From: Limnovirga soli
GTDB taxonomy: Bacteria > Bacteroidota > Bacteroidia > Chitinophagales > Chitinophagaceae
DNA: 64,000 bases
Assembly: GCF_013106755.1 (NCBI RefSeq)
Contig: NZ_WHPF01000008.1
Coordinates: 186,001-250,000 of the forward strand
Direction: 5' to 3'
Shown here: piece by piece, positions 28,901 to 37,524 of the stretch
How the letters are laid out: each line of letters begins with the position of its first letter
Position numbering within the stretch: the stretch's first letter is position 1
Translations under genes and position numbers: made by a program
The notes under the pieces: generated by a model
Told to the model about the DNA's origin: nothing
Database searches by the model: none
What the model saw: the letters and a program-made list of their open reading frames with translations, nothing else

Positions 28901-30846
28901 ATAACACGGTGTACTTCTGGCGGGTATCAGAAGACAGTGCCGATAAACATTGGAATACTTTTTCATTTACACATAGTAATCCGGGGAATAGCGGGTTTCA
29001 GCAATCACACTTTTATCAGCATACTGAATCTGCTTTTAATGGGCTGGCTGCTGATACGGCTACACGCAGTTTTACATTTTCGCCCTCATTTTCCAACCTT
29101 TTTGTCTTGCATTCCATATTCCCCACAAGCGGATTAGAAAATGGACAGTTTAGTATTGCTGTAAATGGTTCTATTATTACATGGAGTGCCTGTGTAGGCA
29201 GTTCAATCATCTTTAATGTGTTTGATCCGCTAACGTTTAAACCTATCCTAAATACTACCTCGCCGTATAATGCCGGTGCCATTTGTGATAGTATGCGCCG
29301 CTATAATTTTGAGTATAGTACACAAACAGCTGCTACCCGAAAAAATGCTATGGACTTTATGGATAACTATGTAAAAAATGGTTATTACGTAGTAGTAAGA
29401 AAGATTTACGATCAGGGTAACAGCGATTGGGCACCTACCGTTTGGGCAAAAGATACTGCCTTGTATGGCAGTAGAAATTCCCTCTACCACAGGTTAAAAG
29501 ATCAGGGCACCCAAATAGATTCATTTACCTATGCACGTACTTTTATTTTTGTATATAAGAAAAATGATGCAGCCGGTTTTAAAACATTATCTGTGTTGTC
29601 AAAGGGCTTATACGATAGAATCAGCCTGTCTAATAATATGGCCATTCACGATACAGTGGGTACCATCACATCGCCAAAATTTGGGCCGAGCAAAAAATGG
29701 AATAAGGTAACCTGGAATGGAAGTGCATCCAATGCCAATGCTATCAGCAGGCTAGATATAATTACGATAGATACTGCAGGTAAAGATTCGCTTTGGTATA
29801 CCATCGATACAGCTACGCATAGCTTTGATATTACGGCTATTGATGCTGCACAATACCCTTATGTACAGTTAAAAATGCATACACAGGATTCTGTTACCTT
29901 ATTACCTTATCAGCTACAACAATGGAGTGTAGAATTTGAACCGGTACCTGAAGGTGCCATTGCCACCAACCTGGGTAGCATTTTGCCAGATACTCTTTCG
30001 TTTAACCATGGCACCAATATTACCTATGATAGTTTAAAAGGCGATGTGGTGTTTAAAAATATCAGCAGCAGCAATTTTGACTCGCTTTCGGTTAAACTAA
30101 TTTTGTACAACCAAAATAACCAGGCTTTGCCTTTTATTATTCCTAAAGTAAAACCTTTACCCGCAGGCGATACCGTGCACATTGCTTTTAATATAAACGT
30201 TACTGCTTTGCCGGCTGGGGTGTATAATCTTTATCTGGAAGTAAACCCCAATAACGACCAGCCTGAACAATACCACTATAATAACTTTCTGTATCATTAT
30301 GTAGCTATAGACAGGTTGGGCGCATTACCTGTACAGTTAATTAATTTTACGGCAAAACCTGTAGGTAAAACAGTGCAACTGCAATGGCTGGTTACGCAGG
30401 AGCAGGGTGTAGCAAATTATACGGTTGAAAACAGCACTAACGGCACCAGTTTTACGCCTATCGCAGTAATAAAAGCTTCAACCTTAAACAGCAACCAAAA
30501 GCAATATGGATATACCCATACCCAACCGGTAAATGGTAACAATTTTTACAGAATAAAAATCACAGATGTAGATGGCAAAATAGCATATTCCCCCATCAAA
30601 AATATTCCGTTTAGTTTTGCGGGTATACAGCTATATCCCAATCCTGTAAAGGATTTGCTCCACATGGTTGCTGCTGGCAATACTACAATTTCATGGCAGT
30701 TGTTCGATGTGGCAGGCAGGTTATTATTACACCAGTCGTTTAACGGAAGTACAACTGTTAATGTAAATAAACTGGGGCCCGGTATTTATGTGTTGCAAAT
30801 AAATAATGGCACGCAAAAAACTACGTATAAAATAGTTAAGCAATAA
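25951..30846 (+). CDS. C25 (gingipain-like) peptidase-family protein with T9SS sorting domain
   Basis: A 1631-residue exported protein. I chose the ATG at 25951 over an in-frame GTG at 25942. The signal peptide ends at TRAQ. The N-terminal region (EWIDYGKTYYKFKVG) parallels the PorU2-like protein at 53527. The C25 domain keeps the catalytic His656 (VEYFGHSSASN) and Cys686 (FIVNGCLAGN). Ig/CARDB-like domains follow, then a Secretion type-A tail (LYPNPVKDLLHM to YKIVKQ) for export by type IX secretion. It is likely secreted or surface-anchored cargo, protease or adhesin-like; substrate unknown. Compared with the PorU2-like paralogue it has an extra N-terminal segment (LDITASPIKKG) and a true T9SS tail. 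It is monocistronic with a terminator. Confidence 0.82.
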   Translation: MKQLFFVLLLTITAFTTRAQHFNNEWIDYGKTYYKFKVGPFGLDITASPIKKGVVRITQPTLAASGLGNIDAENFQLLREGKEVPLYISKPSGILTSADYIEFWGEIANGKVDKALYRDSALQLSDYWNLETDSATYFLTVNAGIANKRFVNTINNIAGVSIAPDKNFTYTIGRYFKGSLNEGYGIFVEQRLYSSSYDKGEGYMSRPIRRNGSPLGNVQLPQTFFPLQLDTTGPLMTARFTLMGNSPYDREVKILMNGDSLTQFPMGYFNSAKLTIDTLSPKRLKRDSVTFMIQNITDVNEDEMKIVVLELQYSRLFNFGNASSFEFTLPASDTGRYIKITKFNRGSSDAALYDITNGKRYIANTAITDTLQFFLEPSASDYQLVLVKADGSTAKTISSLQPRQMVNYADAANQGNYLIISNPLLYGSGNSNYLQQYSDYRSSDSGGHFNTRIIDIEQLEDQFAYGIIKHPLSVKNFLQYARTNFAVPPAYVFLVGKGISYTAYRAAGTVASVVTQTNLVPVFGSPGSDNLLSSANYDPTPATPIGRLSVINPDEIGAYLAKIKTYEAAQRDTTQTLANKAWMKKVIQLAGANDPLIGVTIDNAMRNYGKTITDTLFGANLINYSKTADPTGYPKAVIDFTNEYNDGSGLVEYFGHSSASNIDFSLDNPANYTNTGKYPLFIVNGCLAGNIFGYESNRQTLRSTLSEKFVLEPGKGAIGYLSSSSYGVVDYLDIFTQQFYNSIATTQYGKAFGQVTKEAIAKSLQVTTLDDFYGRMHAEQYTFNGDPALVLNSFAKPDYIIDAARISSTPGYLTTANDSFTVHIPVYNLGIAKNDSVHFSLERKFPNGVSVTAYSKMLPAIKQADTLVITLPIVGNRDKGTTTLTALIDDTKTFAELSENNNTASISVKISAADLLPVSPYNFSIVNTDVVNLAASTAYAFDSLTQYVMELDTTVLFNSPVKQTAQTVSTGGLIGFNNIALGLNNTVYFWRVSEDSADKHWNTFSFTHSNPGNSGFQQSHFYQHTESAFNGLAADTATRSFTFSPSFSNLFVLHSIFPTSGLENGQFSIAVNGSIITWSACVGSSIIFNVFDPLTFKPILNTTSPYNAGAICDSMRRYNFEYSTQTAATRKNAMDFMDNYVKNGYYVVVRKIYDQGNSDWAPTVWAKDTALYGSRNSLYHRLKDQGTQIDSFTYARTFIFVYKKNDAAGFKTLSVLSKGLYDRISLSNNMAIHDTVGTITSPKFGPSKKWNKVTWNGSASNANAISRLDIITIDTAGKDSLWYTIDTATHSFDITAIDAAQYPYVQLKMHTQDSVTLLPYQLQQWSVEFEPVPEGAIATNLGSILPDTLSFNHGTNITYDSLKGDVVFKNISSSNFDSLSVKLILYNQNNQALPFIIPKVKPLPAGDTVHIAFNINVTALPAGVYNLYLEVNPNNDQPEQYHYNNFLYHYVAIDRLGALPVQLINFTAKPVGKTVQLQWLVTQEQGVANYTVENSTNGTSFTPIAVIKASTLNSNQKQYGYTHTQPVNGNNFYRIKITDVDGKIAYSPIKNIPFSFAGIQLYPNPVKDLLHMVAAGNTTISWQLFDVAGRLLLHQSFNGSTTVNVNKLGPGIYVLQINNGTQKTTYKIVKQ

Positions 30847-30871
30847 TTGCACGCACATGAGTTGTATAGCG

Positions 30872-30898
30872 CAGGCAACAGCAAATAACTGTTGCCTG
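30872..30898 (+). terminator. Terminator of the C25 peptidase gene
   Basis: CAGGCAACAG pairs perfectly with CTGTTGCCTG around a 7-base loop, then TATTTTTT. It lies 26 bp past the stop codon. Confidence 0.88.
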
Positions 30899-30922
30899 TA
30901 TTTTTTGGTGCAATATTTTATG

Positions 30923-30991
30923 GTCCCGGCTTTTACCTATAGCCGGTCTTTACTTGCGTCGCACACTTGTGCTGTAGCAAAAAAATGGGCA
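30923..30991 (+). repeat. Dispersed repeat copy F14 (class A)
   Basis: Anchor TCCCGGCTT at 30924-30932, core ACTTGCGTCGCACACTTGTG at 30952-30971, trailer AAAAATGGGC. It faces copy R15 about 160 bp downstream. Confidence 0.8.
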
Positions 30992-31065
30992 AACAATACA
31001 ATTTACCTGTATTACCATGTATAATTATTTATCTTTCCCTTTTGAAATATTAGAACCAGAAAACG

Positions 31066-33390
31066 ATGCATATGAACAATATAATCTCAGGCCTTAGACA
31101 AAAAGCATGTTTTGTAATTAAAAAAAGTTCCGCAGTATTGTTGCCGTACAGGAGTGCGACGCAAGAGTTGACCAATAAGCATTCCACAGCCGGGCTAAAA
31201 AAATGGCTGTTTATATTTTTAGCCAGCTGTCTGTGGCTGCAAAATTTTGCCCAACAGGTAACCATACCCATTGAAACAGCAGGAAATGCACTGATACTGC
31301 AAACGGATAAGTTAAACAGGCTGGGCATTGTTTATTTTGGCAAAAAACTATCTGATGCAACTGAGTATGCGGCCATTACCAAACAATACAATACACAGGA
31401 CGATAATGCCGGCATTTACAACAATGCCTACACCCCGTCTGGCACCTGGAACCTGGTTGAACCCGCTATTCAAATTACCCATGCCGATGGCAATGCATCG
31501 CTGGAGTTAAAATATATTAGTCACAACACCAATCGCATTGATGATAATACTACACTTACCAGTATTGTTTTAAGAGACCCTGTGTATGCTGTAGATGTGA
31601 CTCTTTTTTATAAAACCTGGGCCAAAGAAAATGTAGTAGAGCAATGGACAACCATTAAAAACAATGAAAAGAAAGCCATTCAGTTACAGAAATACGCATC
31701 AGCCAATCTGTATTTCATGAAAAATAATTATTACCTAACGCATTACAATGGTGGCTGGGGCCACGAAATGAACCCGGAAACTGATGTGTTATCGCATGGT
31801 ATAAAATCTATTGATACAAAGTTGGGTACAAGGGCCAATTTATTTGAGCCGCCAACATTTATGGTATCTTTTAATAAACCTGCCACCGAAGACGAAGGCA
31901 ATGTATTGCTGGGGCAGCTGGCCTGGTCAGGGAACTTTAAAATAGATTTTGAAGTAGACTCACACAATGGCTTACGCCTTATTGCCGGTATTAACCCTTA
32001 TGCATCTGCCTATAGTTTAGCTGCGGCCAAAGATTTTCAAACACCTTCTTTTATTTATACATTCTCCTCTAACGGTTTGGGCGAAGCCAGCCGTAACCTG
32101 CACCACTGGGCAATTAATTACCGGTTGCTGGATGGCAAAGGCCAGCGCCTTACCTTATTAAATAACTGGGAAGCTACTTATTTTGGTTTTGATGAAAACA
32201 AACTGGCAAGCCTGTTTAAAGGCGCCAAAGATATTGGAGTAGATATGTTTTTACTGGATGATGGCTGGTTTGGCAATAAACACCCAAGAAATGCAGATAC
32301 TGCTGGTCTTGGCGACTGGCAGGAAAATGTAAGTAAACTGCCCCATGGGTTAGGTTATTTGGTAAAAGAAGCCAAAGCCGCCGGCGTTAAATTTGGTATT
32401 TGGGTAGAACCAGAAATGGTAAACCCCAAAAGTGAACTATACGAAAAGCATATTGATTGGGTACTTAGGCAGCCCGAAAGACCAGAAACCTATTTTAGAA
32501 ACCAGCTGGTATTAGACCTTGCCAACCCCGAAGTACAAAATTTTGTGTATGGCATTCTTGACACCATTTTTACCAAAAATCCTGAACTGGCCTTTGTAAA
32601 ATGGGATTGTAATGCAGTGATATACAACGCCTATTCGGCTTATTTGCAAAAGCAAAACCTGCCTCAATCGCAGTTGTATGTAGATTATGTAAAAGGTTTG
32701 TATAAAGTGCTGGAAAGGTTAAGGGCCAAGTACCCCACCATTCCCATGATGTTGTGCAGCGGTGGTGGTGGAAGGGTAGATTACGGTGCCCTGCAATATT
32801 TTACTGAGTTCTGGCCCAGCGATAATACCGACCCAATGGAACGCATTTTTATGCAATGGGAATATTCTTATTTCTACCCCGCCATTGCAACCTGTAACCA
32901 TATTACAGACTGGAGTAAGCGCCCCCTGAAATTTAGAACAGATGTTGCCATGATGGGCAAAATGGGCTATGATATTGTAGTAAATAATTTAGATGCCAAA
33001 GATCTTCAGTTTAGCAAGCAGGCGGTGGCCACCTATAATTCAATAAAGGAGATAATTTGGCATGGCGATTTATACAGGCTGGTAAACCCCAAAGAAAACC
33101 CATTGGCATCGCTGATGTTTAGCAGTGCAGATAAAAGCCATGCAGTTATTTTTAATTATCTGGTAAATGACAGATATATGATGACGGCCACGCCAACACC
33201 CATTGCATTAAAAGGGTTGGACGCCAATAAAAAATACACGGTAAAAGAAATCAATGTATACCCCGGTACTTTTCCGGGTGTAAACCCTACCAAAGTATAT
33301 TCCGGCGATTTTCTTATGACGGTAGGCATTAACCCCAATGTAAACCTGGGCAGAACAAGCGTAATCCTCGAAGTAAATGAGGTAAAATAA
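31066..33390 (+). CDS. Alpha-galactosidase, GH36
   Basis: A 774-residue enzyme hydrolysing terminal alpha-galactosides. The fold has an N-terminal beta-supersandwich, a TIM barrel and a C-terminal sheet. The nucleophile is Asp514 in FVKWDCN; the acid/base Asp lies in FWPSDNTDP (Asp586). Other GH36 signatures are DDGWFGNKHPRNADTAGLGD and FGIWVEPEMVNP. The hydrophobic signal core is at residues 47-60 (WLFIFLASCLWLQNF), about 45 residues after the ATG. Residues about 23-43 are the translation of repeat R15 (PYRSATQEL). No in-frame ATG lies between the repeat and the signal core; a TTG at 31168 is the only alternative. So either the long N-region is real or initiation is unusual. It is monocistronic. 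Confidence 0.9.
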   Translation: MHMNNIISGLRQKACFVIKKSSAVLLPYRSATQELTNKHSTAGLKKWLFIFLASCLWLQNFAQQVTIPIETAGNALILQTDKLNRLGIVYFGKKLSDATEYAAITKQYNTQDDNAGIYNNAYTPSGTWNLVEPAIQITHADGNASLELKYISHNTNRIDDNTTLTSIVLRDPVYAVDVTLFYKTWAKENVVEQWTTIKNNEKKAIQLQKYASANLYFMKNNYYLTHYNGGWGHEMNPETDVLSHGIKSIDTKLGTRANLFEPPTFMVSFNKPATEDEGNVLLGQLAWSGNFKIDFEVDSHNGLRLIAGINPYASAYSLAAAKDFQTPSFIYTFSSNGLGEASRNLHHWAINYRLLDGKGQRLTLLNNWEATYFGFDENKLASLFKGAKDIGVDMFLLDDGWFGNKHPRNADTAGLGDWQENVSKLPHGLGYLVKEAKAAGVKFGIWVEPEMVNPKSELYEKHIDWVLRQPERPETYFRNQLVLDLANPEVQNFVYGILDTIFTKNPELAFVKWDCNAVIYNAYSAYLQKQNLPQSQLYVDYVKGLYKVLERLRAKYPTIPMMLCSGGGGRVDYGALQYFTEFWPSDNTDPMERIFMQWEYSYFYPAIATCNHITDWSKRPLKFRTDVAMMGKMGYDIVVNNLDAKDLQFSKQAVATYNSIKEIIWHGDLYRLVNPKENPLASLMFSSADKSHAVIFNYLVNDRYMMTATPTPIALKGLDANKKYTVKEINVYPGTFPGVNPTKVYSGDFLMTVGINPNVNLGRTSVILEVNEVK
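31131..31197 (-). repeat. Dispersed repeat copy R15 (class B), inside the GH36 reading frame
   Basis: Core GTACAGGAGTGCGACGCAAG at 31146-31165 and anchor AGCCGGGCTA ending at 31197. It is the only copy that overlaps a predicted coding sequence. It forms an inverted pair with F14. Confidence 0.8.
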
Positions 33391-33404
33391 AAGCCAATGC
33401 AATA

Positions 33405-33469
33405 CAGCTAGTGGCAGCTTTACTTGCGTCGCAATCCGTTCATCGGTTGGTTATTAATCGGGCTTTAAC
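33405..33469 (+). repeat. Dispersed repeat copy F16 (class C)
   Basis: Core ACTTGCGTCGCAATCCGTTC at 33422-33441, trailer GGTTGGTTATTAATCGGGCT. It lies in the convergent gap between the GH36 and ACBP genes. Confidence 0.8.
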
Positions 33470-33478
33470 ACAAATAAT

Positions 33479-33512
33479 AAAAAAGGTATGAATTGCGATT
33501 CATACCTTTTTT
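33479..33512. terminator. Bidirectional terminator between GH36 and ACBP genes
   Basis: A perfect 15-bp stem pairs 33479-33493 with 33498-33512 (loop TGCG), flanked by A and T tracts, so it works in both directions. Confidence 0.9.
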
Positions 33513-33531
33513 ATTAGCTTATTCTCAGTAA

Positions 33532-33792
33532 TTAACTCTTTAGTTTATTCACCAGATCAACATATTCCTGCATAGCAGCTTCTTTTGTTTTACCGGCCAA
33601 CGCCCTCCAGGCATCGTATTTGGCTTTGCCAACAAAATCAAAAGGATTGTCTGGTACATTTTCGGCACCGGCATCTCCATTGGTGGCCTGTTTAAATAGC
33701 GAGTACAGTTGCAACAAAGTTTCGTTAGAAGGTTTTGACGACAATAGTTTGCTAGCGGCCTGGGCTTGTACAAAAAGTTCATTCAGTTCCAT
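33532..33792 (-). CDS. Acyl-CoA-binding protein
   Basis: An 86-residue cytoplasmic four-helix acyl-CoA-binding protein of normal family length. Signature segments are LYSLFKQATNGD, KAKYDAWRALAGKTKEAAM and the closing helix EYVDLVNKLKS. It binds long-chain acyl-CoA esters and shields or delivers them in lipid metabolism. It sits 40 bp after the TPR-protein gene on the same strand and is probably co-transcribed with it. The Tyr/Lys residues that contact the acyl-CoA head group are in place (YSLFKQ and KAKYDAW). Confidence 0.92.
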   Translation of the reverse strand: MELNELFVQAQAASKLLSSKPSNETLLQLYSLFKQATNGDAGAENVPDNPFDFVGKAKYDAWRALAGKTKEAAMQEYVDLVNKLKS

Positions 33793-33832
33793 AAATCGGG
33801 TATTAATTTATTTACAAGGTATAAAAACTTAT

Positions 33833-34600
33833 TTACTTCAATTCATCCAGCATTTTTTTGCCCTCTTCTTTTCGTGCTGCATCATCAAAAGTTCTGTTAG
33901 GCAATTTAATTAGTTTGTTTAGCATTTCTATGGCTTTAGTGGGCTGGTGGTTGTATTGGTATACTTTAGCAAGGTCTAACATATTAGCAACAAAATACTG
34001 GTCAAGGGCCCGGCATTTTTCCATATAAAAAATGGCGCTGTCAATTTCAGATTTTGGCAACCCGCCATACAATGTTTTTACCGCTGCTTTTTTAACCCAG
34101 TTAAGGTTAACCATTTCAAAATGCCATTTACCCAGTGTATAATTGGCTTTTGCATGGCCGGCATTTATGGTTAATGCTTTATCGGCATATAATTTAGATT
34201 GCCGTACATATTCAACAAGTTTTTTATTATCCTCTTCTACCTCGGTTAGTTTGCCTGCTGCAACTGCCATGGCATAATTGGCATCTGCATTATCGGGGTT
34301 AGCGGCAATGGCTTGTTGCGCGTAAGTTTGGGCTGCGGTATAATAAGTAAGTTTGGCATTCTTATCTTTTTGGCGGGCACCAATGGCAGCATTTAATTCG
34401 GTGCATCTTAATAAGGCATTTATATTTGATGCATCTGCAGCCAGCACCTGTTTATATTTATCCAGTGCTTCGGGTTCTTTAAGTTGCTTATCCAAACTTA
34501 TGGCCTCTCTTAACAGGGCACTTGCATCCTGCGCAAATAATCCGTGGCTTTGTGTGCACAATGCCAGTAATATACAGGTAAGTATTTTATAAAATTGCAT
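33833..34600 (-). CDS. Exported TPR-repeat protein
   Basis: A 255-residue protein with a signal peptide (cleavage after LFAQ, about residue 24) and four to five tetratricopeptide-like helical pairs across residues 30-245 (for example NADANYAMAVAAGKL and HAKANYTLGKWHFEM). TPR repeats mediate protein-protein contacts; the partner is unknown. It is encoded upstream of, and probably with, the acyl-CoA-binding protein, a link I cannot explain from sequence. No clear -7 box was found. Confidence 0.8.
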   Translation of the reverse strand: MQFYKILTCILLALCTQSHGLFAQDASALLREAISLDKQLKEPEALDKYKQVLAADASNINALLRCTELNAAIGARQKDKNAKLTYYTAAQTYAQQAIAANPDNADANYAMAVAAGKLTEVEEDNKKLVEYVRQSKLYADKALTINAGHAKANYTLGKWHFEMVNLNWVKKAAVKTLYGGLPKSEIDSAIFYMEKCRALDQYFVANMLDLAKVYQYNHQPTKAIEMLNKLIKLPNRTFDDAARKEEGKKMLDELK

Positions 34601-34689
34601 AGTAAATTATTGAAATTTATTTTGCTAAAATAGGTTTTTGCAAAAAGCCAATAATAGGCCTGCCTGTTTCTAACAAACAATTATAAAAA

Positions 34690-34758
34690 CTGTTGCCATA
34701 TAGCCGGAACCCTGAACCGAGCGTGGCAAGTAAAGCTCAATTTTTACTTTAATGCTGG
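34690..34758 (-). repeat. Dispersed repeat copy R17 (class D)
   Basis: Core ACCGAGCGTGGCAAGTAAAG preceded by GGAACCCTGA (34706-34735), GTTGCCAT trailer in reverse at 34692, anchor-like ATGCTGG near 34752-34758. It lies between the rimO end and the TPR gene start. Confidence 0.75.
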
Positions 34759-34794
34759 TAAACAAATAATACAATGCAACGCAACCGGTAATGT

Positions 34795-36105
34795 TTACAG
34801 CACCACTTCGCCTTCCAGGTCGTAATCGTAGGCTTTGGTAATTTTTACATATACAAAATCGCCAATGGTGAGTTTCTTTTTGGAGTGGATTACCACTTCA
34901 TTATCCACTTCTACGCTGTCAAACTCGGTGCGCCCAAGATAGCGGCCGGCCTCTTTTTTATCAATGATAACTTTAAAAGTTTGCCCCACTTTTTCCTCGT
35001 TTTTTTCCAGGCTAATTTCCTGCTGTACTTCCATGATTTCCTGTGCACGGCGTTGCTTTTCATCAGCCGGAACATCGTCTACCAACTCATAACCGCTGGT
35101 ACCTTCCTCGTGGCTATAGGTAAATATGCCTACACGGTCAAACCGCATACGTGTTAAAAAATCTTTTAGTTCTTCCACATCTTCCAGCGTTTCGCCGGGA
35201 AAACCGGCAATAAGCGTGGTACGCAAACAAATGCCCGGGTTTTTGGCCCTTATATCAGCAATTAATGCCTCAATTTCAGCCCTTGTGCTTTGGCGTTTCA
35301 TGGCTTTAAGCATATTATCACTGGCATGTTGCAGGGGCATATCAAGGTAATTGCAAATATTTGCACGTTCCCGCATTACATCCAACACTTCCAAAGGAAA
35401 TTTATTGGGGTAAGCATAGTGCAGGCGAATCCATTCGAGCCCCTTTACATCAGAAAGCTGCCTTAGCAGTTCATCCAGCATGCGCTTTTTATACAGGTCA
35501 AGTCCATAATAGGTAAGTTCCTGTGCAATCAGCATTATTTCTTTTACACCTTTTTTCACCAGGCTTTCTGCTTCTTCCACCAGACTTTCCATGGTTCGGC
35601 TAACATGTTGCCCCCGCATTAACGGAATAGCACAGAACGAGCAGGTACGGTTGCAGCCTTCGCTTATTTTTAAGTAAGCATAATGTTTTGGGGTGCTAAG
35701 CATACGCTCACCCAATAATTCGGTCTTATAATCCGCGTCGAACTGTTTTAAAATAAGCGGTAACTCCAGTGTGCCAAACCAGGCATCTACTTCAGGTATT
35801 TCGGCTTCCAGGTCGCCTCGGTAACGTTCGCTAAGACAGCCGGTTACATATATTTTATCCAGTTTACCTTTCTTTTTAAGGTTTACCTGGTCTAGAATGG
35901 TATTAATGCTTTCTTCTTTGGCTTTATCAATAAAGCCGCAGGTGTTAACCACCACAATATTATGATCCAGTTTAGCATTCTCATGTACCACATCAATCTC
36001 GTTGGCACGCAGCTGGCCGCTAAGCACCTCACTATCCACTAGGTTTTTACTGCAGCCCAGTGTAATAATATTTACCTTATCTTTTTGTAATGTTCTTGCT
36101 TTCAT
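34795..36105 (-). CDS. rimO: Ribosomal protein S12 methylthiotransferase
   Basis: A 436-residue radical-SAM enzyme that adds a methylthio group to the conserved Asp of ribosomal protein S12. The N-terminal UPF0004 domain carries the auxiliary-cluster cysteines (LGCSKNLVDSEV, VVNTCGFID, TGCLSERY). The radical-SAM motif is CNRTCSFCAIP. A TRAM domain closes the protein (FDSVEVDNEVVIHSKKKL). The length and the LGCSKNLVDSE opening distinguish RimO from MiaB. A -7 box at 36116-36123 leaves a leader of only a few bases. The gene is monocistronic. Confidence 0.95.
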   Translation of the reverse strand: MKARTLQKDKVNIITLGCSKNLVDSEVLSGQLRANEIDVVHENAKLDHNIVVVNTCGFIDKAKEESINTILDQVNLKKKGKLDKIYVTGCLSERYRGDLEAEIPEVDAWFGTLELPLILKQFDADYKTELLGERMLSTPKHYAYLKISEGCNRTCSFCAIPLMRGQHVSRTMESLVEEAESLVKKGVKEIMLIAQELTYYGLDLYKKRMLDELLRQLSDVKGLEWIRLHYAYPNKFPLEVLDVMRERANICNYLDMPLQHASDNMLKAMKRQSTRAEIEALIADIRAKNPGICLRTTLIAGFPGETLEDVEELKDFLTRMRFDRVGIFTYSHEEGTSGYELVDDVPADEKQRRAQEIMEVQQEISLEKNEEKVGQTFKVIIDKKEAGRYLGRTEFDSVEVDNEVVIHSKKKLTIGDFVYVKITKAYDYDLEGEVVL

Positions 36106-36115
36106 AATAAGTGCG

Positions 36116-36123
36116 CAAAGGTA
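36116..36123 (-). promoter_or_regulatory. Putative -7 box of rimO
   Basis: Minus-strand TACCTTTG matches TAnnTTTG, 10 bases before the ATG at 36105; the implied leader is very short. Confidence 0.45.
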
Positions 36124-36216
36124 GGGAAATGCAGGTTTCTAATAATGAGTGTGGGTTGTAGGCTGGCTAACCCTGCAGTTTCCAAAGGCATGGAGTGTGG
36201 GTGGTAATTTTTTGTA

Positions 36217-36288
36217 ACCGGGCAAAAGTGCATATGGGGGGCTTTACTTGCGTCGCACTCTTGTACTGCACCAAATATAGCAGCAAAG
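36217..36288 (+). repeat. Dispersed repeat copy F18 (class B)
   Basis: Anchor ACCGGGC at 36217-36223, core ACTTGCGTCGCACTCTTGTA at 36246-36265, trailer ATAGCAGCAAAGG. It lies in the divergent gap between rimO and the S4 gene. Confidence 0.8.
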
Positions 36289-36365
36289 GCATTTAATGAG
36301 GAAGTAGGTATAGTTCTTACCCAATTGTAAAATGCAGCAATCTGTTATTCAATAATTAGTTTACC

Positions 36366-36373
36366 TAATTTTG
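36366..36373 (+). promoter_or_regulatory. Putative -7 box of the S4-domain gene (leaderless)
   Basis: TAATTTTG fits TAnnTTTG and ends four bases before the ATG at 36378, implying a leaderless mRNA. No -33 TTG at the usual spacing. Confidence 0.4.
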
Positions 36374-36377
36374 GCCT

Positions 36378-36779
36378 ATGGCAGATGTAAAAGAAAAATT
36401 AAGGATTGATAAATATTTATGGTCAATTCGCCTCTTTAAAACACGCAGTCAGGCAGCTGATGCCTGCGATAATGGTAAAGTAAAGTTTTTGGGTAATAAT
36501 ATTAAGGCTTCCAGAACGGTGAATATTGGTGATGTGTACGATGTTAAAACAGAGGCCCGCAGGTGGATGATTAAAATAACAGGTTTGTTATATACCAGGG
36601 TGCCATACCCCGAGGCAATCAAAAACTACGAAGACGTTACTCCGCCGGAGGAATTAGATAAAGTGCATTTCCAGGCAAGTTCGTTTAATACCGGCAAACG
36701 ACTTAGTAAGGTTGGGCGCCCCACCAAAAAGCAATTACGGGATATTCGCGGTTTTATGGGTGAATCAGCAGAAGAATAA
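36378..36779 (+). CDS. S4-domain RNA-binding protein (Hsp15-like)
   Basis: A 133-residue RNA-binding protein whose S4 domain occupies residues about 8-65 (LRIDKYLWSIRLFKTRSQAADACDNGKV, the usual opening of Hsp15/RlbA-type proteins). A basic C-terminal tail follows (KVGRPTKKQLRDIRGFM). Hsp15 in Escherichia coli binds stalled 50S subunits carrying tRNA; the same role is likely but inferred. It precedes trmD by 67 bp on the same strand, so the two RNA-related genes may form an operon. The symbol hslR is used for the E. coli protein; I leave it blank because orthology is not certain. Confidence 0.85.
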   Translation: MADVKEKLRIDKYLWSIRLFKTRSQAADACDNGKVKFLGNNIKASRTVNIGDVYDVKTEARRWMIKITGLLYTRVPYPEAIKNYEDVTPPEELDKVHFQASSFNTGKRLSKVGRPTKKQLRDIRGFMGESAEE

Positions 36780-36846
36780 TTGCTTCACCGGTATTTATAC
36801 ATCCTATAAGCTGTCTTTTATTACCTGATGTTTACAAGCGTTAATT

Positions 36847-37524
36847 ATGAAAATTGATATAATAACTGTTGTGCCTGAATTATTGGAAAGCCCTTTTAGC
36901 CATAGTATTATGAAAAGGGCGCAGGATAAAGGACTGTTACAGGTAAAAACACATAACCTTAGGCAATGGGCTATTAACCAGCATGGGCAGGTAGATGATT
37001 ACCAGTATGGCGGCGGTGCCGGCATGGTTATGCTTTGTGAACCTTTAGCCAATGCCATTGAAACCCTGCAAAAAGATACGGTTTACGATGAAATAATTTA
37101 TGTTACGCCTGATGGCCCACAGTTTAACCAGCAGATGGCCAACCAACTGTCTATGAAAGAAAACATCATTATCATTTGCGGTCATTATAAGGGGATAGAT
37201 CAGCGAATCAGGGACCATTTTGTAACAAGAGAAATTTCTATAGGCGATTATGTGTTAAGTGGAGGGGAATTGGCTGCCGCCGTAATTGTTGATGCAGTTG
37301 GCCGTTTATTGCCGGGTGTATTAAACGATGAAACTTCAGCACTTTTTGATTCATTTCAGGATAATTTACTGGCACCACCTGTTTATACAAGACCGGCCAG
37401 TTTTAGGGGCTGGGAAGTGCCTACGCCTTTGCTAAGTGGCAATCCTAAAATAGTTGATGAATGGAGGTATGAGGCTTCTTTAAGATTAACTGAATTAAAA
37501 AGACCAGATTTGATGAAAGAATAA
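36847..37524 (+). CDS. trmD: tRNA (guanine-N1)-methyltransferase
   Basis: A 225-residue SPOUT-fold methyltransferase that makes m1G37 next to the anticodon and so prevents +1 frameshifting. Signature segments are [43 protein letters not shown] and the knot loop [13 protein letters not shown]. The length matches the family (225-255). It follows the S4 gene by 67 bp. The usual rimM/rplS neighbours are absent. Confidence 0.96.
   Translation: MKIDIITVVPELLESPFSHSIMKRAQDKGLLQVKTHNLRQWAINQHGQVDDYQYGGGAGMVMLCEPLANAIETLQKDTVYDEIIYVTPDGPQFNQQMANQLSMKENIIIICGHYKGIDQRIRDHFVTREISIGDYVLSGGELAAAVIVDAVGRLLPGVLNDETSALFDSFQDNLLAPPVYTRPASFRGWEVPTPLLSGNPKIVDEWRYEASLRLTELKRPDLMKE

Noticed and set aside
33405-33469. 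Repeat copies as simple intrinsic terminators
   Set aside because: Most have no T-run, occur in divergent as well as convergent gaps, and true terminators (for example 33479-33512) lie beside them.
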